A stretch of 64,000 nucleotides of DNA from Miltoncostaea sp963771025 (GCA_963771025.1 CAVYRL010000001.1:434001-498000); one strand, 5' to 3'. Positions 1 to 8,857 are shown, counted from the stretch's first letter. Notes: a model not told the origin generated them from the letters alone. Made by a program: numbers and translations.

Positions 1-1023
1 CGGGACGCTGACGTCGCGGCCGATCGAGTGGAGGCTGGCCGTCTGGAGCAGGTGGAAGGTGTGCAGACGCAGGATGCGCTGCTCGTCGGCGGCGGGCTCG
101 AGCCGGATGTCGCAGCGCCGCCAGAGCGCCCTCCATGCGAGCGCGTGCGAGCGCAGGAGCTCCTCGAAGCGCCCGGCGTGCGCGAGGGCCTCCCGGGTCT
201 CGAGCTCCGCCTCGCTGATCCCCGGGTCACGCGACGTGTAGAGCGCCACCACCTTCTCGACCGCGACCGTCTCGCCCTGCTCGATGCCGAAGCTCAACTC
301 CGAGCCGATGCACCCGGGCTCATCCACGCGGCGCCGCTCGACCTCGACCTCCTCGTCCCCGCGCCAGGCGAGCGTCCGCGCCGAGAGTCCGACCTCGAGC
401 CGCGACTGCGCCGTGCGCACGAGAAGCCAGTCGCCGAGGCCCTCGTGGCCCGCGTCCATGATCTGGAGGTGCTTCGACGCCAGGTCGCTGTAGCGGGGCA
501 CACCGGCGTTGACCACCGATCCGTCGAGGAGCGAGCGCACCTCGACGCGGCCAGCCCAGTTCTGGGGCGTGATCGAGTACTCGATCGCCGCGAGGTTCGG
601 CTGCTCCATGTGCACGATGCGGCGGCTCTTGACGCGCGTCTCGCGTCCGGCGTCGTCGCGTAGGAGGAACTCCCGGATGAGCATGCCTTCGCGCATGTCG
701 AGAACCTGTCGATACTCGAGGAACTTTCCCACCCCCGGGGCGAACCAGGCACCGCCCTCGGGCCGGAAGGTGAGCGGCAGCCAGTTGGGGAAGTTGACCA
801 GGTTCTCGTTGACGATCGAGCGGCCCCCGATCTCCGTGACCAGGCGGTCGTAGCCCCCCGCGACGTACGTCCCGGGGTAGTGGACGTCGTCGGCCTGCGA
901 CTCCTCGGCGGCGCCGCGCGTGACGAAGCCGCCGTTGCCGAGCACGCAGAGCGCCTCGCGCCGCCCTTCCTCCTCCGGGTCGAAGCCGTCGTAGACGAGC
1001 AACCAGTCGCTGGTCTGGGTCAT
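1..1023 (-). CDS. Glycoside hydrolase family 65 (trehalose/maltose phosphorylase-like), partial
   Basis: The window holds the N-terminal 341 residues; the C-terminus lies beyond base 1. The visible part matches the N-terminal super-sandwich domain of GH65 disaccharide phosphorylases ('LGNGGFVTRGAAEES', 'YPGTYVAGGYDR', 'NLVNFPNWLPLTFRPEGG'), and ends as the linker to the (alpha/alpha)6 barrel starts ('RCDIRLEPAADEQRILRLH'). Family members split trehalose, maltose or kojibiose with phosphate to glucose plus beta-glucose-1-phosphate in the cytoplasm. The catalytic Glu lies outside the window, so substrate cannot be assigned. Its ATG overlaps the stop of the upstream HAD/OtsB gene (ATGA), and a GGAGGAGG stretch lies inside that gene just before the ATG, so the two are probably translationally coupled. 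The beta-phosphoglucomutase domain next door fits use of its product. Confidence 0.9.
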   Translation of the reverse strand, partial: MTQTSDWLLVYDGFDPEEEGRREALCVLGNGGFVTRGAAEESQADDVHYPGTYVAGGYDRLVTEIGGRSIVNENLVNFPNWLPLTFRPEGGAWFAPGVGKFLEYRQVLDMREGMLIREFLLRDDAGRETRVKSRRIVHMEQPNLAAIEYSITPQNWAGRVEVRSLLDGSVVNAGVPRYSDLASKHLQIMDAGHEGLGDWLLVRTAQSRLEVGLSARTLAWRGDEEVEVERRRVDEPGCIGSELSFGIEQGETVAVEKVVALYTSRDPGISEAELETREALAHAGRFEELLRSHALAWRALWRRCDIRLEPAADEQRILRLHTFHLLQTASLHSIGRDVSVP

Positions 1024-2570
1024 TCGCGGACCTCCTCCAGGTGCGAGGCGAGCCCCACGAGGAACTTCCGCACCTCGTCCGGGTCCCGCAGCCGGTAGAT
1101 CGCCGCCGTGGCGCGCGGCCCCTCCGCGATGAGCACACCGAGGCCGCGGCGGTCCAGGGCACGGAAGGCGTCCTCATCTGTCACGTCGTCCCCCAGATAG
1201 AGAGCCAGCACAGCTGAGGCCTCGAGGTCCAGGGCCTCGAGCAGCCACAGAACCGCGCGCCCCTTGTCCCAATCGATCCGCGGCCGGATCTCGAAGACCT
1301 TCTTGCCGTGGTGCTTTCGGAGCCGGGGCGCGTCGGCGAGGGTCTCGTCAACCGCGGCCTCGACGTCGGCGACGTGCTCCTGTGGTGTCTGTCGGTGATG
1401 GACCGAGAGCGAGTGGGCCTTGTCCTCCACCCATGCGCCGGGGATGGGCCCCACGCGCTGCGCCAGCACGTCTCTGATCCGCGCCACATCGTCCAGGAAC
1501 GCCCTGCCCACCTCGTAGGACGACGTCGTGCCACCAGGACCCCGGATCTCGAAGCCGTGGTTGCCGGCGTAGACGATGTCGTCGAGCCCGACGAGCGCGC
1601 GTACATCCGCCAGGGCTCGCCCGCTGACCACGGCGACCGTCGCCAGACGCGCGAGGCGCCGCAGCGCCTCGCGCGCGTCCGGGGCCAGCACTGCGAGGTC
1701 GGGGTGCGCGACGATCGGCGTGAGCGTGCCGTCGTAGTCCAGGAACACGACGGCGCGGCGCCCGGCGAGGCGTCGAGCGAGCTCGGGCAGGCGCTCGAGC
1801 GCCGACGGGAGGTCCACCCGCGGGGTCAGGATCTCCGCGGCGCTCAGCTCCGCGAGGTCGTTCACGACGACGTCGGCCCCGCCCCGCTCGAGGGCCTCGC
1901 GGTTGGCCCCGCGATCGACCCCGATCACCAGCCCGAAACCCCCGGCGCGCCCCGCTTGGACCCCGGAGAGCGCGTCCTCGACGACGGCCGCGCGCACCGG
2001 CGGGACGTCGAGCCGGGACGCCGCCTCCAGGAAGAGATCCGGATTCGGCTTGCCCTTGAGGCCCAGGGTCTCGATGTCGTTGCCGTCGAGCCGCGCGTCG
2101 AAGATGTCCCCGAGGCCGGCCAGCGCGATGACTTCGCGACCGTGCTTGCTGGACGTGACGAGCGCGGTGCTCGCGCCCAGGGAGCGCACCTCTCGCACGC
2201 GTTCGACGGTGCCCCCGAAGACCTCGACCCCGTCCGCGTGGAGCCGCTCCGCAAAGTAGGCGTCCTTGCGATTGCCCAGCCCGACCACGGTGGGGGCCTC
2301 CGGCCCGTCCTCGGGGCCGCCCTCGGGAAGCTCGATGCCGCGCGACCCCAGGAAGCTGCGCACGCCCTCGTAGCGAGGCTTGCCGTCGACGTAGTCGAGG
2401 TAGTCCCGGACGGCGTCAAACGGCTCGAACGGTGCCCCCGTCCCCGCGCTCTGCTCCCCGAGGAACGCGTCGAAGAGGCGCTTCCAGGCGCGGGCATGGA
2501 CACCCGCGGTGTCCGTCACCACGCCGTCCATGTCGAGGATCACCGCCTCGAGGCGAGCGACGCGGTCCAT
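1020..2570 (-). CDS. Beta-phosphoglucomutase-like HAD fused to trehalose-6-phosphate phosphatase
   Basis: A 516-residue fusion of two HAD phosphatases. Residues about 1-240 are a beta-phosphoglucomutase-type HAD: 'DMDGVVTD' near residue 13, 'KGKPNPD' near 175, 'VVEDALSGVQAG' near 200. Residues about 260-510 are an OtsB domain: 'FLDYDGTLTPI' near 275, 'VVSGRALADV', 'GNHGFEI', and 'GDDVTDEDAF' near 460. The first half would isomerise beta-glucose-1-phosphate to glucose-6-phosphate; the second would dephosphorylate trehalose-6-phosphate. GGAGG sits 5 nt before the ATG. The next gene is a GH65 phosphorylase in ATGA overlap. Mycobacterium tuberculosis OtsB1 (Rv2006), as I recall it, carries HAD, OtsB and GH65 in one chain, so this looks like the split form. 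Whether both halves are active is not shown. Confidence 0.92.
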   Translation of the reverse strand: MDRVARLEAVILDMDGVVTDTAGVHARAWKRLFDAFLGEQSAGTGAPFEPFDAVRDYLDYVDGKPRYEGVRSFLGSRGIELPEGGPEDGPEAPTVVGLGNRKDAYFAERLHADGVEVFGGTVERVREVRSLGASTALVTSSKHGREVIALAGLGDIFDARLDGNDIETLGLKGKPNPDLFLEAASRLDVPPVRAAVVEDALSGVQAGRAGGFGLVIGVDRGANREALERGGADVVVNDLAELSAAEILTPRVDLPSALERLPELARRLAGRRAVVFLDYDGTLTPIVAHPDLAVLAPDAREALRRLARLATVAVVSGRALADVRALVGLDDIVYAGNHGFEIRGPGGTTSSYEVGRAFLDDVARIRDVLAQRVGPIPGAWVEDKAHSLSVHHRQTPQEHVADVEAAVDETLADAPRLRKHHGKKVFEIRPRIDWDKGRAVLWLLEALDLEASAVLALYLGDDVTDEDAFRALDRRGLGVLIAEGPRATAAIYRLRDPDEVRKFLVGLASHLEEVRE

Positions 2571-2732
2571 CTGTACCTCCGGTCACCTGGAGATCCGGAC
2601 TGGGCGGACTGCGGTGTGAGGAACCGGAGTAAGGATCGCGACTCGGGTCGCCGTCGGTCAAGCCTCGAGGGCCTGCCCGGCATTTCCGATGCCAGGGAGC
2701 CCCTCCGCTCGGAGCACCGCCGGTGCTGCCTG

Positions 2733-2849
2733 GGCGCCGCGATCAAGGCCGGCATGGTCGGCATCAACCGCGGCCGGGTCTCCTGCGTGGCGGCCCCCTT
2801 CGGCGGGGTGGGCGACTCTGGCTTCGGCTCCGCCGGGGGGACGGCGCGC
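2733..2849 (+). pseudogene. Aldehyde dehydrogenase C-terminal remnant
   Basis: In one plus frame the translation reads 'AIKAGMVGINRGRVS' then 'AAPFGGVGDSGFGSAGG', the signature of the extreme C-terminus of succinate-semialdehyde-type aldehyde dehydrogenases (usually 'GMVGINRG..S..AAPFGGVKQSG.GREG'). Nothing upstream in any frame continues the enzyme and the usual last 15 or so residues are lost. It lies in the 364-bp gap between the HAD/OtsB gene and the monooxygenase gene and is best read as the scar of a deleted gene. Confidence 0.6.
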
Positions 2850-2934
2850 CACACGGCGCCCCCGGCCGATCCGCCGGCTTGCGTCGCCCTCCGTCGCCCG
2901 GGTACCGTCGGGCGCGACTCCGGGGAGGCGCTCG

Positions 2935-4080
2935 ATGCGCTTCGGCTTTGCGCCCGTACAGTCGCGGCCGACCTTCGAGGCGATGCTCGCGCAGGCTGCG
3001 CGGGCCGAGGCGCTCGGTTTCGACGTCGTCTGGGCTCACGAGCACCATTCGCAGGGGATGATCTATCCGTCGCCGCTGATGACCGCGGCCGCGCTTGCGG
3101 GCGCGACGAGCCGGATCGCCGTGGGGACCAACATGCTCCTCCTGCCGCTTCACCACCCGCTGCGGGTCGCCGAGGACGCGGCGATGGTCGATGTCATGTC
3201 CGGTGGCAGGCTCATCCTCGGCGTGGCGGCGGGCTATGCGGCGGACGAGTTCGCCGCCTTCGGCGTCGACCTTCGGGAGCGCGGCCGGCGTATGCGCGAG
3301 GGCATCGCCCTGATCCGCGCCGCCTGGACCGGGCAGCCGCTCACGACTCGCGGGGCCGGCTTCGAGCTCGATGGCTACGCGCTGTTCCCCGAGCCCCTCA
3401 GCCGCCCGTCCCCGCCCATGTACGTCGGCGCCGGTGCGCCCGGTCCGCTGCGACGCGCGGCACGGCTCGGCGACGGCCTGATACTCAGTGCCACGCAGAC
3501 CCCTGACGGCGTGCGGCGCGCGGTCGGGATCTTCCGGGCGTCGGAGGACGCGGCGGCGGAGGCCAAGCCGATCGGGCTCAACCGCGTGGCCCGCGTCGTC
3601 GCGAGCCGGGCGGCCCGCGAGGAGGCCGTGCGCTTCTTCTCGGAGCGCTTTCTTCGCTTCTACGATCGCTGGGGGCATCCGCGGGTCACCGCCCTCCGCT
3701 CCGCCGAGCGCGTTCAGCTCTATCCGGGCTCCTGGCTTCCGGACGGGGCGGAGCAGATCGTCCGGGACGCCGAGGGATTCCGGCTGGTCTCCGCCAACAG
3801 CGGCCGCCAGGACTACATCGCGACGATGAACGAGTGGGGGCGTCGCAACATGCGCCGGAGGGCCCTGCGCAACCCCGCGCTGCTGCTGCGACTCTCGGCG
3901 CGCTACGCGGTGAGCCGGGACTTCCGGTACCAGGTGGAGTGCCTCGCCCGCGCGTGCAACCGCACGTGCTTCGAGCGGGAGATCATGGACCACCAGCGCA
4001 TGGTGTGTTCGAGAGGACGGACGATGCTGCCGGGCCGTCCGCGCGCCGGTCCGACCCTCTCGGGGCGCTCTCCAGTTTGA
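2935..4080 (+). CDS. Luciferase-like (LLM class) flavin- or F420-dependent oxidoreductase
   Basis: A 381-residue TIM-barrel protein of the bacterial luciferase family. The N-terminus 'MRFGFAPVQSRPTFEAML' and 'AEALGFDVVWAHEHH' are typical, followed by 'SRIAVGTNMLLLPLHHPLRVAEDAAMVD', 'SGGRLILGVAAGY', and the phosphate/cofactor region near 'PMYVGAGAPGPLRRAARLGDGLI'. Such enzymes reduce or oxygenate substrates with FMNH2 or F420; the substrate cannot be predicted. The open frame extends upstream, but I chose this ATG because GGGGAGG lies 6 nt before it and homology starts there. The last 60 residues are Arg-rich and unlike the family core, so the C-terminus may have been altered by the rearranged DNA that follows. 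Confidence 0.85.
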   Translation: MRFGFAPVQSRPTFEAMLAQAARAEALGFDVVWAHEHHSQGMIYPSPLMTAAALAGATSRIAVGTNMLLLPLHHPLRVAEDAAMVDVMSGGRLILGVAAGYAADEFAAFGVDLRERGRRMREGIALIRAAWTGQPLTTRGAGFELDGYALFPEPLSRPSPPMYVGAGAPGPLRRAARLGDGLILSATQTPDGVRRAVGIFRASEDAAAEAKPIGLNRVARVVASRAAREEAVRFFSERFLRFYDRWGHPRVTALRSAERVQLYPGSWLPDGAEQIVRDAEGFRLVSANSGRQDYIATMNEWGRRNMRRRALRNPALLLRLSARYAVSRDFRYQVECLARACNRTCFEREIMDHQRMVCSRGRTMLPGRPRAGPTLSGRSPV

Positions 4081-4291
4081 GCGCCTGGGCAACGGCGGGC
4101 TGCCATGACTCCCTCGAACCGGTCAGCGGGGCGTGAGCTGACCCGATGGGACGGTGCAACATCCATGGGCAAGAATCAGGGTCGAAGCGGGCCCAGAGCA
4201 GGACGATCGGGCGCACCCTTCATGAGGGGTGATGCGTGAGGCCACAGGCGGGATGTCGCCGACTCGGCCGAGGGGGAGAGAGTCCTGGCCC

Positions 4292-4337
4292 GCGACTCAT
4301 AATCCCTGGGTCGCAGGTTCGAGTCCTACCGCGCCCA
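4292..4337 (+). pseudogene. 3' half of a CAU-anticodon tRNA (remnant)
   Basis: These 46 bases look like the 3' half of a tRNA: anticodon loop CTCATAA (CAT at 4298-4300), variable region, T-arm with GGTTCGAGTCC, and acceptor strand CGCGCCCA. No matching 5' half (GGGCGCG plus D-arm) lies upstream, the anticodon stem pairs poorly and the T-stem has one mismatch. It is therefore a remnant and probably not functional, of the kind left by integration at a tRNA 3' end. A broken restriction-like gene follows 270 bp downstream. Confidence 0.55.
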
Positions 4338-4613
4338 TCGAAGTATTACCTGCAAAACCGGCTCTTCTCTCCGGAGCCAATCGGACCAGCCCGCTCGTTG
4401 GGCAACAAGGTGGGCAACACCCCGGGCATTTCCTCCCTCGGGCCTCCGCGCGCGAAGTGGTCGGACATGTTCGCTGCCCGGCCTCGGGACAGGAACGGAT
4501 TGATCCTCCAATCCGAGCCAGGCTTAAGTTCCTGGACCACGGCCTCGCCCAGCGGTCCGGGGTTCGATGGGCATCTAGCCCCATCCGGAATATGATCGCG
4601 CCGGAGGTGGAAG

Positions 4614-4964
4614 GTGGACTCGAAGGCCACCGGTCGCAGAGCCGAGGCTGCTCTTGCCGACAGGCTGCGGGCCCTGACTCATCCACGGCTCGACGGGGCA
4701 GGCCGCGCGCCGCGAATAGGCGATGTAGTCCTTGAGTCGATTTCGCCCGAGGCTCTGTCGGTCGCGCTAGACGACGTGCGGGCAGGGGATGGCGGAGAGC
4801 TAAAGCAGCCGCCGCTCTACCCCCGTTTCCACTCCGCTCGGTCGTCCTGCGCGCTGGCGGTGAACGCCTTCGCGCCCGTGGCGATTGGACCCGTCAACGC
4901 TCCAAGTCTGTGGCGTAGCGTGGCGGCCCCGGCCCATGCGGAGAGGCCGCTTTCGACCCCTTGA
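4614..4964 (+). pseudogene. Restriction-endonuclease-like (PGN_0703-type) gene, frameshifted 5' part
   Basis: Starts at a GTG with a strong GGAGGTGG Shine-Dalgarno sequence. The first 85 residues look like a real protein ('GDVVLESISPEALSVALDDV', 'GDGGELKQPP.YPRFHSARSS', 'ALAVNAFAP'), the conserved opening of a family of PD-(D/E)XK-like proteins related to PGN_0703. After 'NAFAP' the homologous reading ('WRLDPSTLQVCGVAW') continues in another frame, so a base has been lost or gained near 4880. The rest of the roughly 300-residue family length is missing. Family assignment is from memory of the motif. The neighbouring tRNA remnant suggests arrival on an island. Confidence 0.55.
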
Positions 4965-5236
4965 CGAGCAAGGGCGACCCAGGCCGGGCGGAGTTCCTGG
5001 TCAGGCGGCCGTCGAGGGAGCACGGACGCCTGGCTGCCGAGGCGGCTGACATGTCACCTCGCGCCCGAGGGGTCGGCGGCTCCGTTCCAGTACCCCCGCG
5101 CGGGTGAGGCCGATGAACGTGATCGACGCGCTCCGGTGGCACGGGGAGGGGCGTGGACCGACCCGTGCTGGTCCACGCCACGCAGCTCCTCAACTGGGCC
5201 AATCCCGCGTGCGCAGCGCCCTTGGCGCGGCGGGGC

Positions 5237-6178
5237 CTAGCGCAGCAGGTTGGACCCCGTGAAGGTGCCGTCGGCGAAGGCATCCCCCGTGAGGCCGGTC
5301 TCGATCTGATCGCGGAGCTCGTTCAGGCGGCGGATGGCTGCCTGGCTGATGCGCTGGTTGATACGGAGCTGGTTGTCGCTCAGCTGGACGGTGCCGCCTC
5401 CAATGCTCGCCGGGGCGATGATCGTCCGGCTCGGGGCCGGGCGGGGCTGATCAAGGAAGGCCACGATCTGGATCCCCGGGGCGAGCTTTGCCGGGGTGAG
5501 CGCGAAGAGCTGCAGGTCACCGCCGGTCAGCTCGCCGTTCACGCGAACGGCGAGGGCGTTCGCCCGTCGCACCGCTGCCTGGGCGATGCGCTGGTTGGTG
5601 CGCAGCTGGGTGGCCGATGGCGTCAGAGCGTTGCCCGAGGGGGCAGGCAGCGGAGGAACATCCAGCGCTCGGCGCGGGTTCGGCGCGGGATCGACCACAC
5701 CCTGCGCTCCGACGAGCGTGACGCTCGAGGCGAACTTGGTGAAGGCGAGCGCCCCGTCGCGGATGTCGGCGCCTTCGAGCCCGGCGTCGAGCTTTGTCTC
5801 GATCGCGTTCGCCCGCAGGATCGTCGCCTGGCTGATGCGCTGGTTGATCAGCAGCTTGCGTGCGAGGCGGGCCTGCGGCGCGGCTGCGGCGGCCGCACGT
5901 GCACGGGCCGCGTCGGAGGGCGATGGCGACGTGCTCGGCGTCGGAGGGGATGAGACGGCCTTCCAGCGATGGTATGAGCCGTCGGCAGTGCAGCGCACGG
6001 TGCCGCCGTTGGCGGCGGTGGTCACGACCCCGGTGTCCGAGGTCTTGCAGAGCTGGCCCGCGCTCGGAGCCGTCTGCGGGTACGCGGCGCGCGCCTGATC
6101 GATCAGCGTCGGGCTGGTGGCCACTGCGGCGGCCAGCGCCGTGGAGAGCGTGGCGGTTACAAGCGCTCGACAATGCAT
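5237..6178 (-). CDS. Secreted protein with three 'INQRI' repeats
   Basis: A 313-residue protein. The N-terminus 'MHCRALVTATLSTALAAAVA' is a signal peptide ending near 'ARAAYP'; this ATG was chosen over one 12 codons upstream because GGAGG precedes it. Residues about 40-75 hold two Cys ('QLCKTSDTG', 'GGTVRCTADG') that could form a disulfide, then a Ser/Pro/Ala-rich linker. Three repeats of about 50 residues follow, each with the core '(L/T)NQRI.QA' then 'R.N.' and an acidic 'GLTG.D' turn, ending in 'LAPGI'-like strands. The same repeat closes the two FG-GAP proteins at 29.3-34.3 kb. I know of no described function; helical bundle repeats with a cell-surface role are an inference. Confidence 0.75.
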   Translation of the reverse strand: MHCRALVTATLSTALAAAVATSPTLIDQARAAYPQTAPSAGQLCKTSDTGVVTTAANGGTVRCTADGSYHRWKAVSSPPTPSTSPSPSDAARARAAAAAAPQARLARKLLINQRISQATILRANAIETKLDAGLEGADIRDGALAFTKFASSVTLVGAQGVVDPAPNPRRALDVPPLPAPSGNALTPSATQLRTNQRIAQAAVRRANALAVRVNGELTGGDLQLFALTPAKLAPGIQIVAFLDQPRPAPSRTIIAPASIGGGTVQLSDNQLRINQRISQAAIRRLNELRDQIETGLTGDAFADGTFTGSNLLR

Positions 6179-6460
6179 GGGTCCTCCGAGTCCGGGTGCT
6201 GGGCGGTCTATCAAGACCGCCGGCTCAGTCTCGGGCCGCCTGTTGCGCTGAAACGCGGTCCGCGCAGGGTCGTCCGCAAAGTGCGGCCGCGCCCGAGCGC
6301 GCCGGGTGCGCGCCGGGCGGGCGTTCCTTCCCCGCCGGCAGCTGTTGTCGCGGGAAAAGAGTTCGACACGGATCCCCTGGCAAGGCAGGCGCGGGCCGAG
6401 TTGGAGACGGAGGCAGGATGACGGGAGCGGCCGAGCGTGAGGCGCGCGCCGGGCGCTCGG

Positions 6461-7246
6461 TCAGCCGTCCAGGCGCTGCAGCGCCGCGTTGATCGTGGCG
6501 GCCACAACTTGGCCGCTATCGAGCCCGAACAGGTGCGCCGTCTGGCGGTTGGAGACGTGGAACCGGATGCCGTCGTCGAACACGTCGAGGTTGACGAGCT
6601 TGGAGTAGGCGAACTCGATGGTCTTCGCCGTGCCCATGAAGACGGCGCGGTTGGAGGAGACGGAGAGGATGCCGGTATCTGTGGTCTGCAATGTCGTTCC
6701 GACAACCACGCTCCGACCTCGGAATCCTCCCGTGTTGAATCGGACGCCCTTCGCCACACGGAAGGAGACGCCGTTGTAGCCGCCCCGGTACTCGCGCACG
6801 GCGATCTCCTTGAGCAAGGCCGCCCCCGTCTCAAGGTGGACCACCTCGCCTTTCTTCGCCATCAGGCGCGGGTCGGGAATCACCGGCAGCCGGTCGTCGT
6901 TCACCCTCGCGATGACGAGGCGATTCAGGACTGGTCCGTGCCGCTTTCCGAGCGACTCCTGGTCGATTCCGAGCGCGTCGGCGAGATCGACCAGGGCTTC
7001 CTCCTCGTCCTCGCTCAGGAGGTCATCGGCGAGGGCAACCTCCGCGTATCGCTCAAATGCGTCATCCCCGAGCGTTCGGCGCTCTTTGTCGGACAGCAGC
7101 TTCAGACTCTCGTTGCTCCTGAGGCCAGCGGCGAGAGCGCGGACGGCGGCGGGCTCGTCGGCGGCGGCGTCCGCTCCGATTCCGGAGTAGACGGCGCGCG
7201 CTGTCGCAATCTCCGCCTTCTCCTCTTTCGACGTGAAGAATCCCAT
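6461..7246 (-). CDS. Cytoplasmic protein with TerB-like helical and PH-like domains
   Basis: 261 residues, no signal peptide or membrane segment. Residues about 1-100 are helical and acidic, with 'ALADDLLSEDEEEALVDLADALGI' reminiscent of TerB-like domains. The C-terminal 150 residues resemble bacterial PH-like domains: 'GEVVHLETGAALLKE', then 'GTTLQTTDTGILSVSSNRAVF', 'KTIEFAYSKLVNLDVFDDGIRFHVSNR'. This pairing occurs in uncharacterised bacterial proteins; function unknown. It stands alone, 280 bp from the INQRI gene. The start at 'MGFFTSKEEK' is the only ATG before the homology. Confidence 0.72.
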   Translation of the reverse strand: MGFFTSKEEKAEIATARAVYSGIGADAAADEPAAVRALAAGLRSNESLKLLSDKERRTLGDDAFERYAEVALADDLLSEDEEEALVDLADALGIDQESLGKRHGPVLNRLVIARVNDDRLPVIPDPRLMAKKGEVVHLETGAALLKEIAVREYRGGYNGVSFRVAKGVRFNTGGFRGRSVVVGTTLQTTDTGILSVSSNRAVFMGTAKTIEFAYSKLVNLDVFDDGIRFHVSNRQTAHLFGLDSGQVVAATINAALQRLDG

Positions 7247-7488
7247 CGCTTCTCGCCCCCCTGTTCGGCCCAGGCGGCCTCGCCGTTCCTACCTTCGGAT
7301 GGAACCAGGGTCAGGGCGAGGGGTGTGCCGTCGCGTGCACGACGGGGGACCCTTGCTGACGAGTCCGAAGACGTTGCGGGAGCGCCCCGGAGGTTGCGGG
7401 GCCGCGGGCCAGGCGCGACGAACGCCGATTGCCGTCGGATTCATGGGGCGATGCGCGGAGGCTGATGGCGCTCTCGGGGTCGACGAGC

Positions 7489-8421
7489 TCAGCGGGGGTG
7501 TTCGACGGCGCCTGCTGGTGCGGCCAGGCGGTGGGGCCTACCGGGCGGGTTCACAGGGTCGTCGCAAACACCGCCTTGTCGGGGCGATGCCTGGCGTGCC
7601 TGTGGTGAATCTCTGTGGGGTCGGCCGAGCCGAGTGGAAAGGCACGCCGAGGCGAAGCCGACAAGGGTGACGACCAGCCCCGCCGCCACGTCAACCACGA
7701 AGTGGTTGCCGGTGGCCAGCACCGCCAGCGTCACCAGGGGCCCCCAGAGCGCAGCGGCGATCCGAAGGGGCGTCGTTCGCGCGCACAGGGCGACGCCGGT
7801 TCCGAGCGCGACGGCGAAGGCCGCATGCAGGCTGGGCACCGCGGCATACGGGTTGAAGAAGACCGCCGTGGACGAGGCGTCGAGGGAGAACGGCGTCTGC
7901 GTGCTGACACTGTCGGCGATCCCGATCCCCGCCAGTCGCGGGGGAGCGGTGGGGAAGAAGGCATAGACCGGAAGCGCGACCGCCCACGCCCCGATCAGGG
8001 TCGTGCGAAGGGCCCGGTACACGGACTGAGAGCGCCGGTAGGCGAACACCAGCGCACCGGCCATCGCCACCGTCTGGGCGGCCAGGTACACCCAGTCCAG
8101 GAGCACCATCCACGGCGTGCCCGCAAGCGCGCCCTGCACGCTGCCCTCGAGGTCGAGCCCCGCCCACCGCTCGAGCCCCAGCACCCGGTGGGCATTCGCG
8201 ACCGCCTCCGACCGCGACCCGGTTCCGAGCGTCCGTGCCAGCTCGTAGATCAGGTAGGCGGTCAGGAAGATGAGCGCCTCCCTGACCCACCCGTGCCCCG
8301 GCATCGGCCGCCCGCGCCGGGCGGTCCTCCCGGAGCGAGTCCTGGGCCGGGCGGTCGTAGGACGCGCGGCCCCGGGCTGACGCTCCGGAGCAACGACTGC
8401 GGTCGCGACATCCGCACTCAT
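7489..8421 (-). CDS. PAP2-superfamily (phosphatase/inositol-phosphotransferase-like) membrane protein
   Basis: About 310 residues with five or six membrane spans ('EALIFLTAYLIYELART', 'WVYLAAQTVAMAGALVF', 'TLIGAWAVALPVYAFF', 'LWGPLVTLAVLAT'). The active-site signature is present: 'AAVPSLHAAFAVALG' and 'TGNHFVVDVAAG' carry the two His and the Asp of the PAP2 fold, in the Aur1/Ipt1-like subgroup. Such enzymes hydrolyse or transfer phosphate head groups of lipids at the membrane. A paralogue lies at 50,286. The start is uncertain: no clear ribosome site precedes 8421, and the ATG at 8304 ('MPGHGWVREAL') is an alternative. The last 40 residues are Pro/Arg-rich and poorly conserved. Confidence 0.8.
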   Translation of the reverse strand: MSADVATAVVAPERQPGAARPTTARPRTRSGRTARRGRPMPGHGWVREALIFLTAYLIYELARTLGTGSRSEAVANAHRVLGLERWAGLDLEGSVQGALAGTPWMVLLDWVYLAAQTVAMAGALVFAYRRSQSVYRALRTTLIGAWAVALPVYAFFPTAPPRLAGIGIADSVSTQTPFSLDASSTAVFFNPYAAVPSLHAAFAVALGTGVALCARTTPLRIAAALWGPLVTLAVLATGNHFVVDVAAGLVVTLVGFASACLSTRLGRPHRDSPQARQASPRQGGVCDDPVNPPGRPHRLAAPAGAVEHPR

Positions 8422-8857
8422 CGCGCGTCGTGTGCTGGCCGCCGACGCCGAGGTGCGCCGAGGAGGGGAAGGGAGCCGGGCCCCCGGCACGGGAATCGCC
8501 CCCGACGTGGCTCCGGCCCCAGCCCGTCGGGCGGGGAGCCAACGCCGCGGCCTCGATCCCGGTGGCGCCGGGCGCTGTCGCGAGATGCGCCCCTCACGCC
8601 GTGACAGCACTTCGTGGGGAGCCGGCCGGGGAGCGAGTCGGTCCGATGGAGACGAACCGGGACGCAGCAGACATCTCCTCCTCGGGGTCGAGCCGGTCGA
8701 GCAGCGCCAGCCCCCGGCCGGAATCGAGCGATGTCTCGCTGGCGCTGAACCGGGCGATGGATATCTGGGCGGCCCTCCCGCGATTCGCCGCATGAAGGAC
8801 GACGACTGGGCCGCGCGGTACCGGCCCGCGGCGCGCCGAGCGGTTGCTCGCGGTCGG
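8422..8857. other. Intergenic region, nothing recognised
   Basis: 436 bases between the PAP2 gene and the epimerase gene. I read all six frames and saw no protein family, strong hairpin or promoter; open frames here are byproducts of high GC. Confidence 0.5.

Noticed and set aside
1308..3506. 732-codon open frame on the plus strand
   Set aside because: It runs antisense to the HAD/OtsB gene and then in another frame of the LLM gene; composition is Arg/Pro/Gly-rich and it matches no family apart from the short aldehyde dehydrogenase scar.
4292..4337. A complete tRNA-Met
   Set aside because: Only the anticodon loop, T-arm and 3' acceptor strand can be seen; no D-arm or 5' acceptor lies upstream.
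5153..5953. 266-codon plus-strand frame
   Set aside because: Antisense to the INQRI-repeat gene, which has a signal peptide, ribosome site and repeats shared with other loci.
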